NCBI RefSeq assembly: GCF_016545825.1
Contig: NC_052614.1
Location: 25,252,559-25,316,558, forward strand
DNA length: 64,000 bases
Direction of reading: 5' to 3'
Source: Eucalyptus grandis
Lineage: Eukaryota; Streptophyta; Magnoliopsida; Myrtales; Myrtaceae
The translations under genes were made by a program, and so were the position numbers. Positions 47,188-58,833 of the stretch are shown here, piece after piece (the first letter of the stretch is position 1; every line of letters starts with the position of its first letter). The notes below the pieces were generated by a model, which had not been told where the DNA came from, did not search any database, and saw only the letters and a list, made by a program, of their open reading frames with translations.

Positions 47188-50051
47188 ATGATGGAGTCTA
47201 ACACCATATTTGCGCTCTTCGTTGCCTTAAACTACCTCTCACGCAACGCATCATACGTTGGCACATGTACTCCTAAGCCACGAAATATTTTAGTATTGCC
47301 CAAGGTCGGTTTTTGTTGCAATGAGGTGGATTGCCAATCCATGAACAGGTCTTGTTTTGTCTCGGAAGAACTTTGTCTCTTAAGTGCTTTGGACTTGGAG
47401 TAGGACTGGTCCCTCCGAAGCTTTCTCACTTATCCACAAAAACGGGGAAAAGAAGATACCCTAGATTGAGATGTCAACAGCCAATGAGGCGTTTGGCCTT
47501 ATTACAATCATCAAGCATGAGATTATGGATAAAAAGAAAAAAGAAAAAAAAAAAAAACATGTGATGGGAACAAATACTAGCGACTAGTTGGATATTATTG
47601 TGGATGAGATGCTGCATGAATGTATCATGTGATATCATCGTTGCTAGGCATAGCCAGTTTGGGACTATTTTTTTTTGTACATACCTTAATTAGTACCTTT
47701 GATGGCCTCTAGATAAGGAGGAGGAAAGAAGTGAAAGAGAGTAGCCCTTTGAGATTAGAGATAAACATTATTAATATGTTTACTTAACTTTTTTGTCGAT
47801 AATATAGTCACTAGGATAGCAACACGCTATAAACTCCAAAGCTAACTCAACTAGAGGTGATTATTAGGAGGGCTAGGGTAATATTAGGCTTAACTTTTTG
47901 CTCGAGCCTCCACAATAAAATTTCTTATGAATTTCCGGGGTGAACCGCGTTATCTCATAAAATGCCATTGCCCCAGCTTGCACAAAAAATGAGCTAGTTA
48001 CTTCGTTGTGTTAGCCACACGCCCACGTTCCTTCACCTCCGGCGAACCCCACAATCAGTTCTTCTCTCTTTTTGTTTGTGGCCGATTGCACATCATTCGA
48101 CCTCGATGATTGCAGATGGCAATAACCTTCAATCTCTAGAAATAAAGGGTTAATTAAAATAATCACTGCTATTGGAATAATATTGTTGACCGCGGTCATA
48201 GAGCTAATACGGGAGAAAAACGTTAATGAGGACATATCTTTCTGCATGCTGTAATTATTGACATTACTGTCAAGAAAAAAGGGCAGGCCCTATTTCCGCA
48301 AAAAGTACAGGCATTTTTTGGTTTTTTAGAAGTGGCCGTTTATTTAATGTATAATCAAATTGTATGGTGATTTCGAAAGATCACATGACGGTGCTTCCAT
48401 GAAAGTGCGCAGTAAAGAATTATTGGCGACGTCCACATCTGTCACTTCAGACTATCGACATGATGTGAGGTGAAGTTTCAACTCTTTTGTTCCTTCCCCT
48501 CTAGAAAATATCTCATTTAAATTAGTTCGTCCATTATTTAATAAGATCTATTTACTGTTCTTGTCAAACCTATTCAACAGAAATTGTGAAATAGATGAAA
48601 ATTGGGAACATACAAAAGCCGTTTTTGTAACCTAACATAATATTTGGGTAAAACAAAGTTTTGAAGTGAGATTGTTTTTATCTTATACACTATGCTTTAG
48701 AGTCATCGACACGTATGAGAGAAAAAAATGATACATCAACATTTTGGTTAGTCAATAGCATTTTGGTTAGTCAAATTGACGAATCAACAAAGACACTTGA
48801 TTGTATTAGTTTTATCAGTTTTGAGATTTTATTGCATTTCTTTTGAAAGTTTACTGCACATTTTAAACGTTTAGAATTTATCACTGTAAGTTTTAGTACT
48901 TATGGCGTCCCGTATACATATGATTTGAAATCCATATTTATTGATACTTCATATTATTCCGAGACGCGTGAAACCGCTGGGAATCCAACCGGATCCCCAC
49001 TGGGAAGTAACCAGCAACCCTATCTAACCTAAGGCCGCTGCTTGCTCGCATATATTATTTCCCTCGTCTCATATGCACAAGTTCTACAGCGTCTACCCGC
49101 ATCACAAAAGCAGAGAGAGGGAGCAAAAATGGCCGACAGAGGTTTTTCATGAACTCACAAAATGCTTCTTCGTTGTTAGTATTTTCTTATCGTTCTCTAC
49201 CAATTCCGATCCAGTTGACCTTGGACGTTCGTCGTCGACGAGGACAACAATGATGGGCATGAACCTCGAATGTTTGCCGATGGCGAAAACCTTTTTGGTC
49301 TTTTTTCTTTTGGTCAGACAATGGCGACAACCTTCAATCACTAGAAATAAGGGGCTAATTAAAATGATCCCGTGGGATGGGATACCATCGTTGACGGCAT
49401 CCCCCACAGAGCTCAACATTCATCAGGACACACTATAGAGTTCTCTGTTATGGCAGCATTTGGGCAACACCTATCTATGGTTGAAACCCAGATGAGAGAA
49501 AACAAAGACTTGGTTGTAGTCTGAGTTTTTGGAGGACGAGGCTAGTTTGGAGATGTGACAAATTTCATCCATTAGATCGTCATATCCCCTAGATTGGGAA
49601 GAGATGTAAGGTATCCTGCCATATTGTAAGGTGCATATACCACTTTGGAACATGTATGTTATTACTTAATCACAAAAGAATAAGCCCAAAGAGCTAGGAA
49701 ATTTATAAAGGCTAAATTTTGTAATTTTGACCATTATGGATCAATCTTACTAATTTCTTGGCCACATTGAAATTTGTGTTTTAAATTTTGTCAAAGTCTA
49801 GTGATTTAAATGACCAAAATAAATGACTATCACTCTTTCTTCTTTCGTTTAAGTTCATCTGTCTTCAGCTGCAAACATTAAGAGTTCTTGGTACCCCGTT
49901 TATCAACCTTAGATTTGGATGAACTCAAGCTAACATTTTATCTTGTTTTTCTAGAATTTATATATTAAATTGTATAGAGCATAGCACAAGTTGGCGGATC
50001 AAGCGGTCGGAAAAATCATGCAGCAATGATGATGAACCTTGCGAGAAGCTA
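47188..50051. other. Decayed intergenic DNA with small internal duplicates
   Basis: No intact gene. About 50 bases at 47380-47430 (GCTTTGGACTTGGAGTAGGA core) recur at 52620-52670. About 90 bases at 48110-48180 (CAATCTCTAGAAATAAAGGG core) recur, diverged, at 49315-49390. At 49040-49130 there is a promoter-like stretch: TATA-like CATATATTATTT, a leader, and an ATG in GCAAAAATGGC context whose frame stops after seven codons. These look like remnants of a small duplicated gene whose family I cannot name. Confidence 0.35.
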
Positions 50052-50552
50052 CGTAACACGGACACTCTCCGGAAGTTTTCGTGTCGTGTCCAACACTCCG
50101 ACATGTCCCGACACGCTTCAACACGCGGTAAACGAATGTCGAAAAATCCGACATGTGATCAACTCTCTTCGACATGCTTCGACATGAGAGTCCAAAATTT
50201 TGAACGGGATCAATTTTAAAAATTTCTAATACTTATGAGGTTAAAATATAAATATACACAAATGTAGTAATAAAATAAGTAATAAAAATGCTATAAATAT
50301 ACACGCATAGGGTCAAATTTTTTTCTTTCAGTTTTGTTTTTTTAGAATTGTTTTAGTTTTTAAAAAGTCTTTTACTATGAAAGTAAGTAATAAAAAAAAA
50401 TGCTATATATGATAAATAAATAAATTTAAAAATATCATTTCAGCATTTTTCTTTAAATAATGTTTTTTTCCTCTAAGTTTTATGTATTATTGTAACAAAT
50501 TAAAATAATGAATGGTATTATTTAATATTTTTCTTGTAAATTAATTGTAGGC

Positions 50553-50640
<88 letters not shown>

Positions 50641-50783
50641 TATGTATTTATATATAAAAATATATTTAATATATAACGTGTCGGAGCGTGTCGAAATTCT
50701 CTATATTTAAGAAATGACGTGTCGGTGTATCGTATCGTATCGTGTCATGTCGTATCGCGTGTTGCGTGTCGGTGCTACATAAG
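50052..50783. repeat. Candidate non-autonomous TIR element with GTGTCG-rich ends
   Basis: The left end GTAACACGGACAC and the reverse complement of the right end, GTAGCACCGACAC, are imperfect inverted repeats. Both ends carry many GTGTCG/CGACAC words, and the interior is AT-rich with an ATT microsatellite. A related end occurs at 23511. No transposase and no clear target duplication. Confidence 0.4.
50554..50640. repeat. (ATT)n microsatellite, about 29 units
   Basis: An unbroken ATT run of about 87 bases inside the GTGTCG-rich repeat. Likely length-polymorphic. Confidence 0.95.
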
Positions 50784-51399
50784 CGAGAAGATGGTCGAGG
50801 GAGGCTATGAGGGAAAGGGGCTGACCATGATGAGTCTCCTGGCGAGGCGACCAAGTGGGGAAAACATCGCTGATATGGAAGGCGGGCCTAGCCGGTGATT
50901 CGACCCAAAACCACAAAGGGACCCTATTATTATTACCAACCTTAACCATTGCTTTATAGAATATTAAAAGACGGTTTATTTAAATTAGATCGTCCATTAG
51001 TTAATAAGATCTTTTTTCTCGTTCTTCTCAAATCTACTCAACATAAATTGTGGAATAAAGCTGGAAAAAGGACGCATGCAGATTATTTTTTAATATAAAC
51101 TGCAGGATAAAAGATTAATTGTATGTATATTGAGTATAAAAAAAATTAATTAGAAATAGAACTCGTTTCATTCCATGAATAATTTGGTTAAAAAAATATA
51201 AATCAATTTAAAGATCAAACAACTCATAAGAAAAACCTAAGAAGGCACACGATGAATGTTCAGGCAATGGTTTTCTCGAGCCATTGCCGTGTACTGTCTG
51301 GCTTGAGGGTATGTTATCAAAATGTTTTTCTTAAAGATGGCCTGCAAAGGTTGACGACTATTAGACCTAGGCAACACGAGATTACTTCCCGCAACAAGG
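50784..51399. other. Stretch without a recognised gene
   Basis: 50784-50950 is GC-rich; 50950-51250 is AT-rich. A frame from 51252 runs into the thaumatin-like fragment in another phase and has no recognisable match. Confidence 0.4.
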
Positions 51400-51556
51400 T
51401 ACGCGGCGGACCTGAACGTAGGGTGCCTGCAGGAGCTGAAGGTGACGAGCATGGGGAACGAGGGTGGGGTGGAGTTCAGGAGCGCGTGCGGTGCGTCCGG
51501 GGATCCGCAGTACTGCTGCAGCGGTGCATACAGGACGCCGACACTTGCAAGCTGGG
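51400..51556 (+). pseudogene. Thaumatin-like protein fragment 1
   Basis: The plus-strand frame reads YAADLNVGCLQELKVTSMG and then GDPQYCCSGAYRTP. In thaumatin-like (PR-5) proteins this is the region between the acidic cleft and the C-terminal cysteines, where QYCC[ST]G[AT][YH]GTP is nearly invariant. It stops after the GAYRTP motif and continues into sequence from an earlier part of a thaumatin domain, so the order is scrambled or two copies abut. No signal peptide and no start. Confidence 0.7.
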
Positions 51557-51575
51557 GACCCTCTCTGGCGCATGA

Positions 51576-52232
51576 ACCACACCGCTCTCGACCACTGGCT
51601 TCGCCCTCAACCCCAGATCATTTGCCTCGGTCACCGACCCCACCTCCTGGTCCGGCTGGCTATGGGGCTTCACCTTATGCTCCCAGGACCCCGCCGCTGA
51701 AGGTGGTGTGCGCATAGGAACTGAATGTGTGAGATTTTGTGGGATCACTGCCAACTATTCTAAAAGCTTAAGCTGATAGATAAATGCGTGGTTTATTATT
51801 TAAATATTCTAACACTCCTCTTCATGCTTAGTCTAGTCTTTTTACCTAGTACTAAGCGTGTAAATTTAATTGGGGAGACAAATAGGGGCCTGGAAGATTC
51901 GAACTCAGGACCTCCTAACTCTGATACCATGTGAGATTTTGTGGGACCACTGCCAACTGTTCTAAAAGTTTAAACTGTTAGATAAAGGCGTAGTTTATTA
52001 TTTAAATATTCTAACAGAATGTGATGAGCATGGGGAGTGAGGCCGGGGTGATGTGCAGGAACACGAGTGGTGCGTTTAGAGACCCGCAGTACTGCTGTAG
52101 CGGCACGTATGGGACGCCGGACATGTGCAAGCCGAGCCAGTACTCGGAGTTCTTTAAAAGCGCATGCCCGAAGGCCTATAGTTATGCTTGCAACAGTGGC
52201 ACGAGCATCTTCACCTGCGTTTTCTGTTGTCG
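51576..52232 (+). pseudogene. Thaumatin-like protein fragment 2, split by a TRIM
   Basis: 51576-51714 reads PLSTTGFALNPRSFASV and WSGWLWGFTLCSQD, the N-terminal third of a thaumatin domain (usually W-[SG]-GR-[FIL]-WGRT). After a lost middle part the sequence is cut by the TRIM at 51728-52016. It resumes as VMSMGSEAGVM, DPQYCCSGTYGTPDMCKPSQ and ACPKAYSYACNSGTSIFTC, the classic C-terminus, ending near 52232. The two halves join across the TRIM at the duplicated GAATG. With the centre missing and the usual WGRT replaced, this is a dead copy. Confidence 0.75.
51728..52016 (-). mobile_element. Complete TRIM (terminal-repeat retrotransposon in miniature)
   Basis: Two 87-base direct repeats, 51728-51814 and 51930-52016, start TGTTAGAATATTT and end TCTCACA when read on the minus strand. 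A primer-binding site TGGTATCAGAG (complementary to initiator tRNA-Met) lies directly next to the 5' LTR at 51929-51919. A purine stretch AAGAGGAG lies next to the 3' LTR at about 51815-51823. The target duplication is GAATG at 51723-51727 and 52017-52021. The element is 289 bases with no coding capacity and must have been moved by another element's proteins. The LTRs differ at about ten positions, so the insertion is not recent. Confidence 0.9.
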
Positions 52233-53169
52233 CTGTCGTCACCGAAACCATGATCGGAGACAACTCCATTCGAGAAAATCCCTCACACCAGCGACAGTTT
52301 GGCAATCGCGGCAGCTGTTCTGATAAAAAACTTCTAGTTGTTTAATTAGTAAGATATTCCCCTTCATTTCGTCAATGGAAACAGTCGGCTAGAGCTGAAG
52401 GATTTTGGTAGTTTCTACATATCAAACGATGCTTTAATCGTTTGGTAATCCCTAGTTTCCGTACAATTTTGAGGTTCTTCAAACTCTTTAACATTTTAAA
52501 AAAATTGCATGCGATTTAGATTGCAAGACCTTTTCGAGATAGGGGTTTATCTCATATAATAAGTTGGGTTTTGATGTAACTTTATGCGGTAATTATTCCG
52601 TGATCAATGTGTCCTCCGGTAAAGCTTTGGACTTGGAGTAGGACGGGTAACTCAAAAGCTTTCTCAGCGTCCATGGCGTTCTAGATTTCATCACAGCAGA
52701 AACAGAAGGCGGACAGCCCAGGATGGAAGTTTCATCTGAAAGTGGCAAGAGTCTAGTGATGATTTCTAGATGAATCTTCCGTTTCAATCCTCTTCTTTTC
52801 CTTTTGCTTTTGGAGATAAATCTCTTATATTGTGATCACACATCAGTTCTTGCTTCTTCACTAATAAGTCTGTTCAGCACTCCTTGAAACCTTTACAGAT
52901 AATGGCTCACATGTGCGATTTTTCTTCACTGTTGGTCCATAATTGCCCTGGCTCCGTGAATATCTGTCCACATCCGATTCTGCACTAGAAAATGTTCAGT
53001 AGGCCGTGACGAATGGCTAGTCCGTCAGATTCACTTGTGGATTGAATCAAATAGATTGGGGTCATCTCCATATTTCTTCTCTATAAGTGAGATATGATGT
53101 CTGTGGTTTAACTTTCCTCCACACGACCACCATCTTCTCATCTCGGAATGCTGTAATGTTGCAGTCACG
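52233..53169. other. Stretch without a recognised gene
   Basis: Contains the second copy of the roughly 50-base sequence shared with 47380-47430. No frame or motif of a known family. Confidence 0.4.
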
Positions 53170-53277
53170 GTAAAGCAGCAGTCTTTATTGGCAAGTTCAA
53201 GTTCAGTAGCATTTTCTCTAACACAGTAAAGCAGCAGTATTCATTGGCAAGTTCAAGTTCAGTTGCATTTTCTCTAA
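53170..53277. repeat. Tandem duplication, 56-bp period
   Basis: Two adjacent copies starting GTAAAGCAGCAGT at 53170 and 53226, each with GGCAAGTTCAAGTTCAGT and ending TTTTCTCTAA, with only a few differences. Confidence 0.85.
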
Positions 53278-55477
53278 GGCTGCAAGCAATACATCTTATT
53301 ATGGACATATCACATCAGCACCAGCTCATGGAGGTTCTTCTGTGCATCGCAAATTAGCACACTCATCAAAGCACCCACGGTTTCTGAAACCCAATTCTAC
53401 ACCCAAATTCATCCTAGCTAGCACATAGCAGCCCAGTGAGTAAAACCTGTTAAGAGTTCGGTCGCGTTTTTGGTCTGTGATCAGCATTCATTCTACCAAA
53501 ATTATTCAACTTACCGAAACACAATCCAGACTCTGACAAGGTCCTTTTCTGCAGTCTGTTTCTTGATGCTCTCTTGCACTGTCGATTGACCCTCCATTGC
53601 TTTTCTGTAATCCAGTTACCATCTGGGTTCTTCCTCTTCTTTCCTTCATCAGCTTTAGTTGCCCCTTTCTTGCCATTACATGCTTCACTCGAACCATCAC
53701 TTGAAGTCTGAAGAATTCTTCTAGAGCTATTTTTAACTCTCTGCAAAACCTCTTTTTGGAAGATGTCCCCTTATGTTCCTTTCCAAATACACCAGAATAA
53801 AGATGCTATTTTTGTAGTTACTGAGTTCCTATCATTCTCTTTCCGATTCTGAAATTTCAAGCAATCAAGTCTTAGATTGGGGTAAGAAGGACGAGGTGAC
53901 ATTGTTTGACCAATGGTTGCAGTCAAATACTGATTCAAAATGTCTCTAGTAAAGGTTGGTCATTGTAGCCACAGTAATCAGACATGTTTTCCAAAAGAGA
54001 GTTCAGTTTCAGGGAACGGTATATAACCAAATCACAGTTCAAAACTTTCTTTTCAATGGCATCAGAGCTGGAAAGAATATTCGCTGACACCATGAGAGCT
54101 TCTGCTTTTGTAAACCTGTAAGTTGATTTAGTAGGTTTGATCGTTCTTCATCAAAGAAGACTGATGAAGACTAGCCCTATAGGAGATCAAACAGCCCAGC
54201 ACTCGTTGGCTTGCCCAAAACTCGAACTGAGTGTTATTCAACCAAGACATTCTTCAGCACATTTTCTTTCTGCATCTTCCCTTCCTTGTTTCACTGTCTT
54301 CCTCAGAGACGTGAAGAACTAGAGCAAGGCATGTCCATTGGCAAGTCTCGTGTGAGGTCCACCAATGTGACTACCCTGCTAAGAAGAACAGGACAGCAAC
54401 CGTATAGTTACAGACCAGATTACAGAAGAAGAACAGGATGGCTGAGAGGAGTAATTGCTGTTGTCTTGGTGACCTCACGAGCATACAGGAACCAAAGTAG
54501 CAATAGAACTCCACAAGATGTTAAATCCCAGAATGCAAACCAGATTCGTTAGACCCTATTCTGTGGCAGCTGAGCTTTCTCATTATGCATATGCGAACAA
54601 GCACACACAAAAAGAGCTGGTGAGAGGAGGATGGCTTTTGAATACCTGACTCTAGCAGGAAGTCTAGGACAAACAGAATATCTTAAAGTCCCTTTGAATG
54701 CTGACCAACAGTGGCACACATCTACGACAGTTTTTAAGTCCACAATCGATTGAATCATACTTAAAAAGGGAGTACCCCATTGCTTCCTTGGATTAACAAC
54801 TCAAGACGTCAAAAACCGATTCCCGCTGCTTGATTTCCACCATCATTTGAAAATGTCAGAATTATATATGTAGTACATCAATTAGTAACCCAGAGAAGAA
54901 GCAAGATAATGGTCTTCCCTAATGTGACGGCAGCATTCTTAAATGCTCAAAACCCTTCCTGAGAAAGCACAAATTTCTCTCAAATGGTTGAGAGTGCTTG
55001 AGAAAAAAATTGCTAGCATATCCACTCAATCACAGATGACCTTAATACCACAGCAAAACCATAAACCAACAAGCACATGCATGTGATCATACCATGAGTC
55101 CAAAGATTTTGGAAAAAGCTCAGTTGCTAAACAGCACACTGGTTTGCAATATGACATCATTTATACATCGGATGAAGTAGGCTCTTCACACAAAAGAAAA
55201 CATCCAAACAAAGAAAAATGGAGGGCTTGAACACATTAAGAGTCGATATATTCCAACACATACTGTCGACCATTACTAGACTGAAAAGACAACAAACTAA
55301 AGCCAAAGGAACAATTTAGTTGAGTAGGAGAAAATTTGAAGAGATCCAGATCAAGGAAATAAAGCAAAAGTTACACTAACACCGACCCCTCCCCCCCAAA
55401 AAAAAAAAAAAAAAAAAAACCCTTCCCCCAAAAAGAAATTCTCTACATCCTATTGGAAGAGGCAATGGAAATGAAAG
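53278..55477. other. Long stretch without a recognised gene
   Basis: A minus-strand frame at 53746-53450 is basic (GKKRKNPDGNW, CKRASRNRLQKR) and might be a gene fragment, but I recognise no family and see no splice partners. Short phrases at 54640-55160 recur in diverged form at about 59820-60690. A C run joined to an A run lies at 55389-55419. Confidence 0.35.
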
Positions 55478-56014
55478 TGTTAAAAAAGTGATCCATTTTT
55501 AGAAAATTTTAGGCTACACTAGACTACACAAGAAAGAAAAATGGCGGCAACAATGTGTTCAAGACAAAGTTGAAGATTCTAGTACGTTCGAGAAATTTCT
55601 AGGACATGTGCATGCAAGAAGAAGGCAAGAAAACTCTCAAATAATGAAGAACTTTCTGGTACGTGGACAGCAGACCACGTAGGCAGCAAATAGACAAAAG
55701 AAAAGCAAAGAAAAGTCAACAAAAGCTGCTGGGAATAGAAAAATGCAGAAAAATTGAGAAGAGACCAGAAGATGTGGAAGAAGCCGCACAAGCGAGAGAT
55801 AAAAAGCAAACTTGTAATTTTATATTGATTTTTGTACTAATGTCGGTGGAGGAAGGCGGTGCTCACGCCTATAAATTAGGAGTTGAATGTCTGTTGTTCC
55901 TTGTAGCCGAAAAACCAGAAAACAAAACACTCCCTTCTCTTCCATAATAAAGGTTCCTTTTTACCTATACTCCCTTGCCATTGTAGTCCACTTTTATTCA
56001 CACTTGCACAAACA
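55478..56014 (+). repeat. Copia left LTR
   Basis: About 537 bases. It has a short extra sequence near 55668 (a second CACGT word) that the right LTR lacks. Its end at 56014 abuts the inverted RT block directly, with no primer-binding site. Confidence 0.85.
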
Positions 56015-57315
56015 ATGTCTTCATCATTTCTTCTTTAATTTCTCGGATCATTGTCTCATTGTTTCCTGCATTTATGAGATCATCTACATATAAAGAGACA
56101 ATGAAAGTGTCGGACTTACCATGGGTCTTGATGTAGAGTGTCGGCTCACTCATATTCCTCCTGAATCCTTGCTTGAATATCACTCATATTCCTCCTGAAT
56201 CATTGCTTGATGAAGTATTCATCAATTCTACCATACCATGCACGTGGTGCTTGTTTTTTGAGAACTTTCTCTTCTTGGCCTTTGAGGATAAAGCTTTCTA
56301 GTTGAGCTACATAAATTTCTTCTTGAAGATATCCATTTAGGAATGCTGATTTTACATCTAGTTGATAGATCTTCCATTCTTTTTGTGCCGCTAGGGCTCG
56401 AATAATATCAAGGCGAGCGACAGGAGCAAAAGTTTCAGTATAGTCGATACCTGGTTGTTGCAAGTATCCTTTTGCCACAAGCCTTGCTTTATGCTTCTGG
56501 ATTGATCCATCCGCGTTGAGCTTCGTCTTGTAGACCCACTTGATGCCAATGATCTCTTTGTCTTCGGGTCGATCGACAAGCTCCCAAGTTTCATTTGTCT
56601 CGATCATCTTGATCTCTTCCTCCATGGCTTTTCTCCATACTTCATCTTTGGATGCTTGTTCGTAGTTTTCTGGTTCCAAAATAGCAAAGTTGCATGTGTC
56701 ATAAATTCTTCTAAGGGCTTTTACCCTTAGTATTGGACTTTTACCCTTAGTAGTGGAGACTCTGGAGTAGATTCTTCTTGCGTTACTCTTGGAGAGCTTG
56801 GTGGAGTTATGTCATGAGTGGTGGAATCTGGTGCTTCTCCTTCTTCTTGAGATGTTGACTCCTCTTGAGTAGGTGGTATGTCTGGCAAGGTGATATACTT
56901 ATTCTCAATCTTCTTGTCCTCCCAATTCCAAGCAGCATTCTCGTCGAACTCGACATCTCGACTAATCACAAGTTTCTTAGTTCTTAGGTTGTAAATCCGA
57001 TAGCCTTTTGATTGGTCACTGTAGCCAAGGAATATTCATTTTCTGTCTTTTCATCTAACTTACTCATTTTTTGAGCAGGGATGTGGACGTATGCTTTGCT
57101 GAAGGCTTCCGTCCACTCCATGCTTCGACTGGTGTTTTATTTTGAACAGCTTTAGCTGGACACCTGTTTAACAGGTATACTGTAGTATAAACTGCTTCTG
57201 CCCAAAAAGTGTTGGGAAAGCCTTTCTCCTTTAGCATGGACCTTGCCATCTCCATGATAGTTCTATTTTTTCTTTCAGTTGCTCCATTTTGTTCTGGGGC
57301 ATAGCCAACAGTTAG
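56015..57315 (-). pseudogene. Copia integrase end and RT, inverted block
   Basis: On the minus strand the order is integrase C-part (QLTVGYAPEQNGATERKNRT, FWAEAVYTTVYLLNRCP), a linker, then RT: WRKAMEEEIKMIETNETWEL, KARLVAKGYLQQPGIDY, YQLDVKSAFLNGYLQEEIYV, APRAWYGRIDEYF and the catalytic YVDDLI. It ends in EEMMKT at the left LTR. It has deletions (LKKQAPRAW lacks the usual ALYGL), frame changes and a 34-base tandem duplication at 56146-56210. It is not translatable as one polyprotein. Confidence 0.85.
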
Positions 57316-57317
57316 TT

Positions 57318-58190
57318 GATGATGGACTTGGGCTTGATGAACTATTTCCTCGGTATTGAAGTCAATCAAGATGAAGGAATTTTCATCTCGCAAAAGAAAT
57401 ATGTAGAAAAGCTCCTTTGAAAAATTCAAGATGAGGAATTGCAAAACAGTGGCAACACCACTTGTGATGAACGAAAAACTACTAAAAAAAGATGAAGCTG
57501 AAAAGGCAGACGCTTCATTCTACAAAAGCCTAATTGGGAGTCTACTATATCTTACTGCTACATGGCCAGATATTATGTACGCGACAAGTTTACTATCACA
57601 GTTTATGCAGAGTCCAAGCCAAATTCATTTTGGAGCCGCCAGGAGAATTCTAAGATACTTACGAGGAACCATTGATTATGGTATTTGGTACCGACGTAGT
57701 GCAACAACTAAGTTGATCGGTTATACTGATAGCGATTGGGCAGGATCATCTGATGGCAGGAAGAGCACAACTGGTTATGCATTCACATTAGATTCTGGAA
57801 TATTTTCATGGATATTTAAAAAAACAAGACTCAGTGGCACAATCCACTGTAGAAGTAGAATATGTTGCGGTTGCTATAACTACTAGTCATGCAATATGGC
57901 TTCGAAGAATTTTAGAAGACATTGCAGAACCACAAATGGAATCAACGCCAATATTTTGCGACAACAAGTCCGCGATTGCAATATCAAAAAATCCAGTCTT
58001 TCATGGAAAGACGAAACATATTGATATAAAATATCACTTCATCCGTGAAGTGCAAAGCAAATGAGAGATCAAGCTAAAGTATTGTAAGACTGAAGATCAA
58101 ATTGCGGACATATTTATTAAAGCACTACCAACAGCAAAATTCGAAACATTGAGAAGCATGCTTGGAGTATCACAAAAATGGATCAAGGAG
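57318..58190 (+). pseudogene. Copia RT end and RNase H domain
   Basis: The plus strand starts MMDLGLMNYFLGIEV, exactly where the inverted block's EEMMKT breaks off. KKYVEKLL, an early TGA near 57420, then SLIGSLLYLTATWPDIMYA, YTDSDWAGSSDGRKSTTGY and the ADIFTKAL-like end (DIFIKALP) follow. A frameshift near 57830 divides the RNase H part. Sequence runs to the purine tract and the right LTR. Confidence 0.85.
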
Positions 58191-58193
58191 GAG

Positions 58194-58728
58194 TGTTAAA
58201 AAAGTGATCCATTTTTAGAAAATTTTAGACTACACTAGACTGCACAAGAAAGAAAAATGGCGGCAACAATGTGTTCAAGACAAAGTTGAAGATTCTAGTA
58301 CGTTGGAGAAATTTTTAGTACATGTGCATGCAAGAAAAAGGCAAGAAAACTCTCAAATAATGAAGAACTTTCTGGTACGTGGGCAGCAAATAGACAAAAG
58401 AAAAGCAAAGGAAAAGTCAACAAAAGCTACTGGGAATAGGAAAATGCAGAAAAATTGAGAAGAGACCAGAAGATGTGGAAGAAGCCGCACAAGCAGGAGA
58501 TAAAAAGCAAACTTGTAATTTTATATTGATTTTTGTACTAATGTCGGTGGAGGAAGGCGGTGCTCACGCCTATAAATAGGAGTTGGATGTCTGTTGTTCC
58601 TTGTAGCCGAAAAACCAGAAAACACTCCCTTCTCTTGTAATATCAATTTCCATAATAAAGGTTCCTTTTTACCTATACTCCCTTGTCATTGTAGTCCACT
58701 TTTATTCACATACACACTTGCACAAACA
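58194..58728 (+). repeat. Copia right LTR
   Basis: About 535 bases, starts after the purine tract at 58193, ends ACAAACA. It keeps an extra CTTGTAATATCAATT near the end that is shortened in the left LTR. Confidence 0.85.
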
Positions 58729-58833
58729 ATCACGCTCCCGCAAAAATACCAATAGAAAGAAACTTGCTCACCGATGACACACGAAACCTGCACAAATTTC
58801 AATTAGCTCGCAATGGAAACCGATGACCATAGG

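Larger units (their letters stand above)
55478..58728 (+). mobile_element. Ty1/copia LTR retrotransposon with internal inversion and large deletion
   Basis: LTRs at 55478-56014 and 58194-58728 begin TGTTAAAAAAG and end CAAACA, and are nearly identical apart from small gaps. A purine tract GGATCAAGGAGGAG abuts the right LTR, so the element reads plus. Integrase and most of the RT lie on the minus strand (57315-56015), while the end of RT and RNase H lie on the plus strand (57318-58190). Gag, protease, the integrase core and the primer-binding site are missing. Flanking pentamers (GAAAG and ATCAC) do not match. Confidence 0.85.

Noticed and set aside
51895..51929. tRNA-like GATTCGAACTC and CTGATACCA words
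   Set aside because: They belong to the TRIM internal region and its primer-binding site; no cloverleaf could be formed.
53450..53746. Basic 98-codon minus-strand frame
   Set aside because: No family match, no splice sites or start context; kept only as a remark for that stretch.
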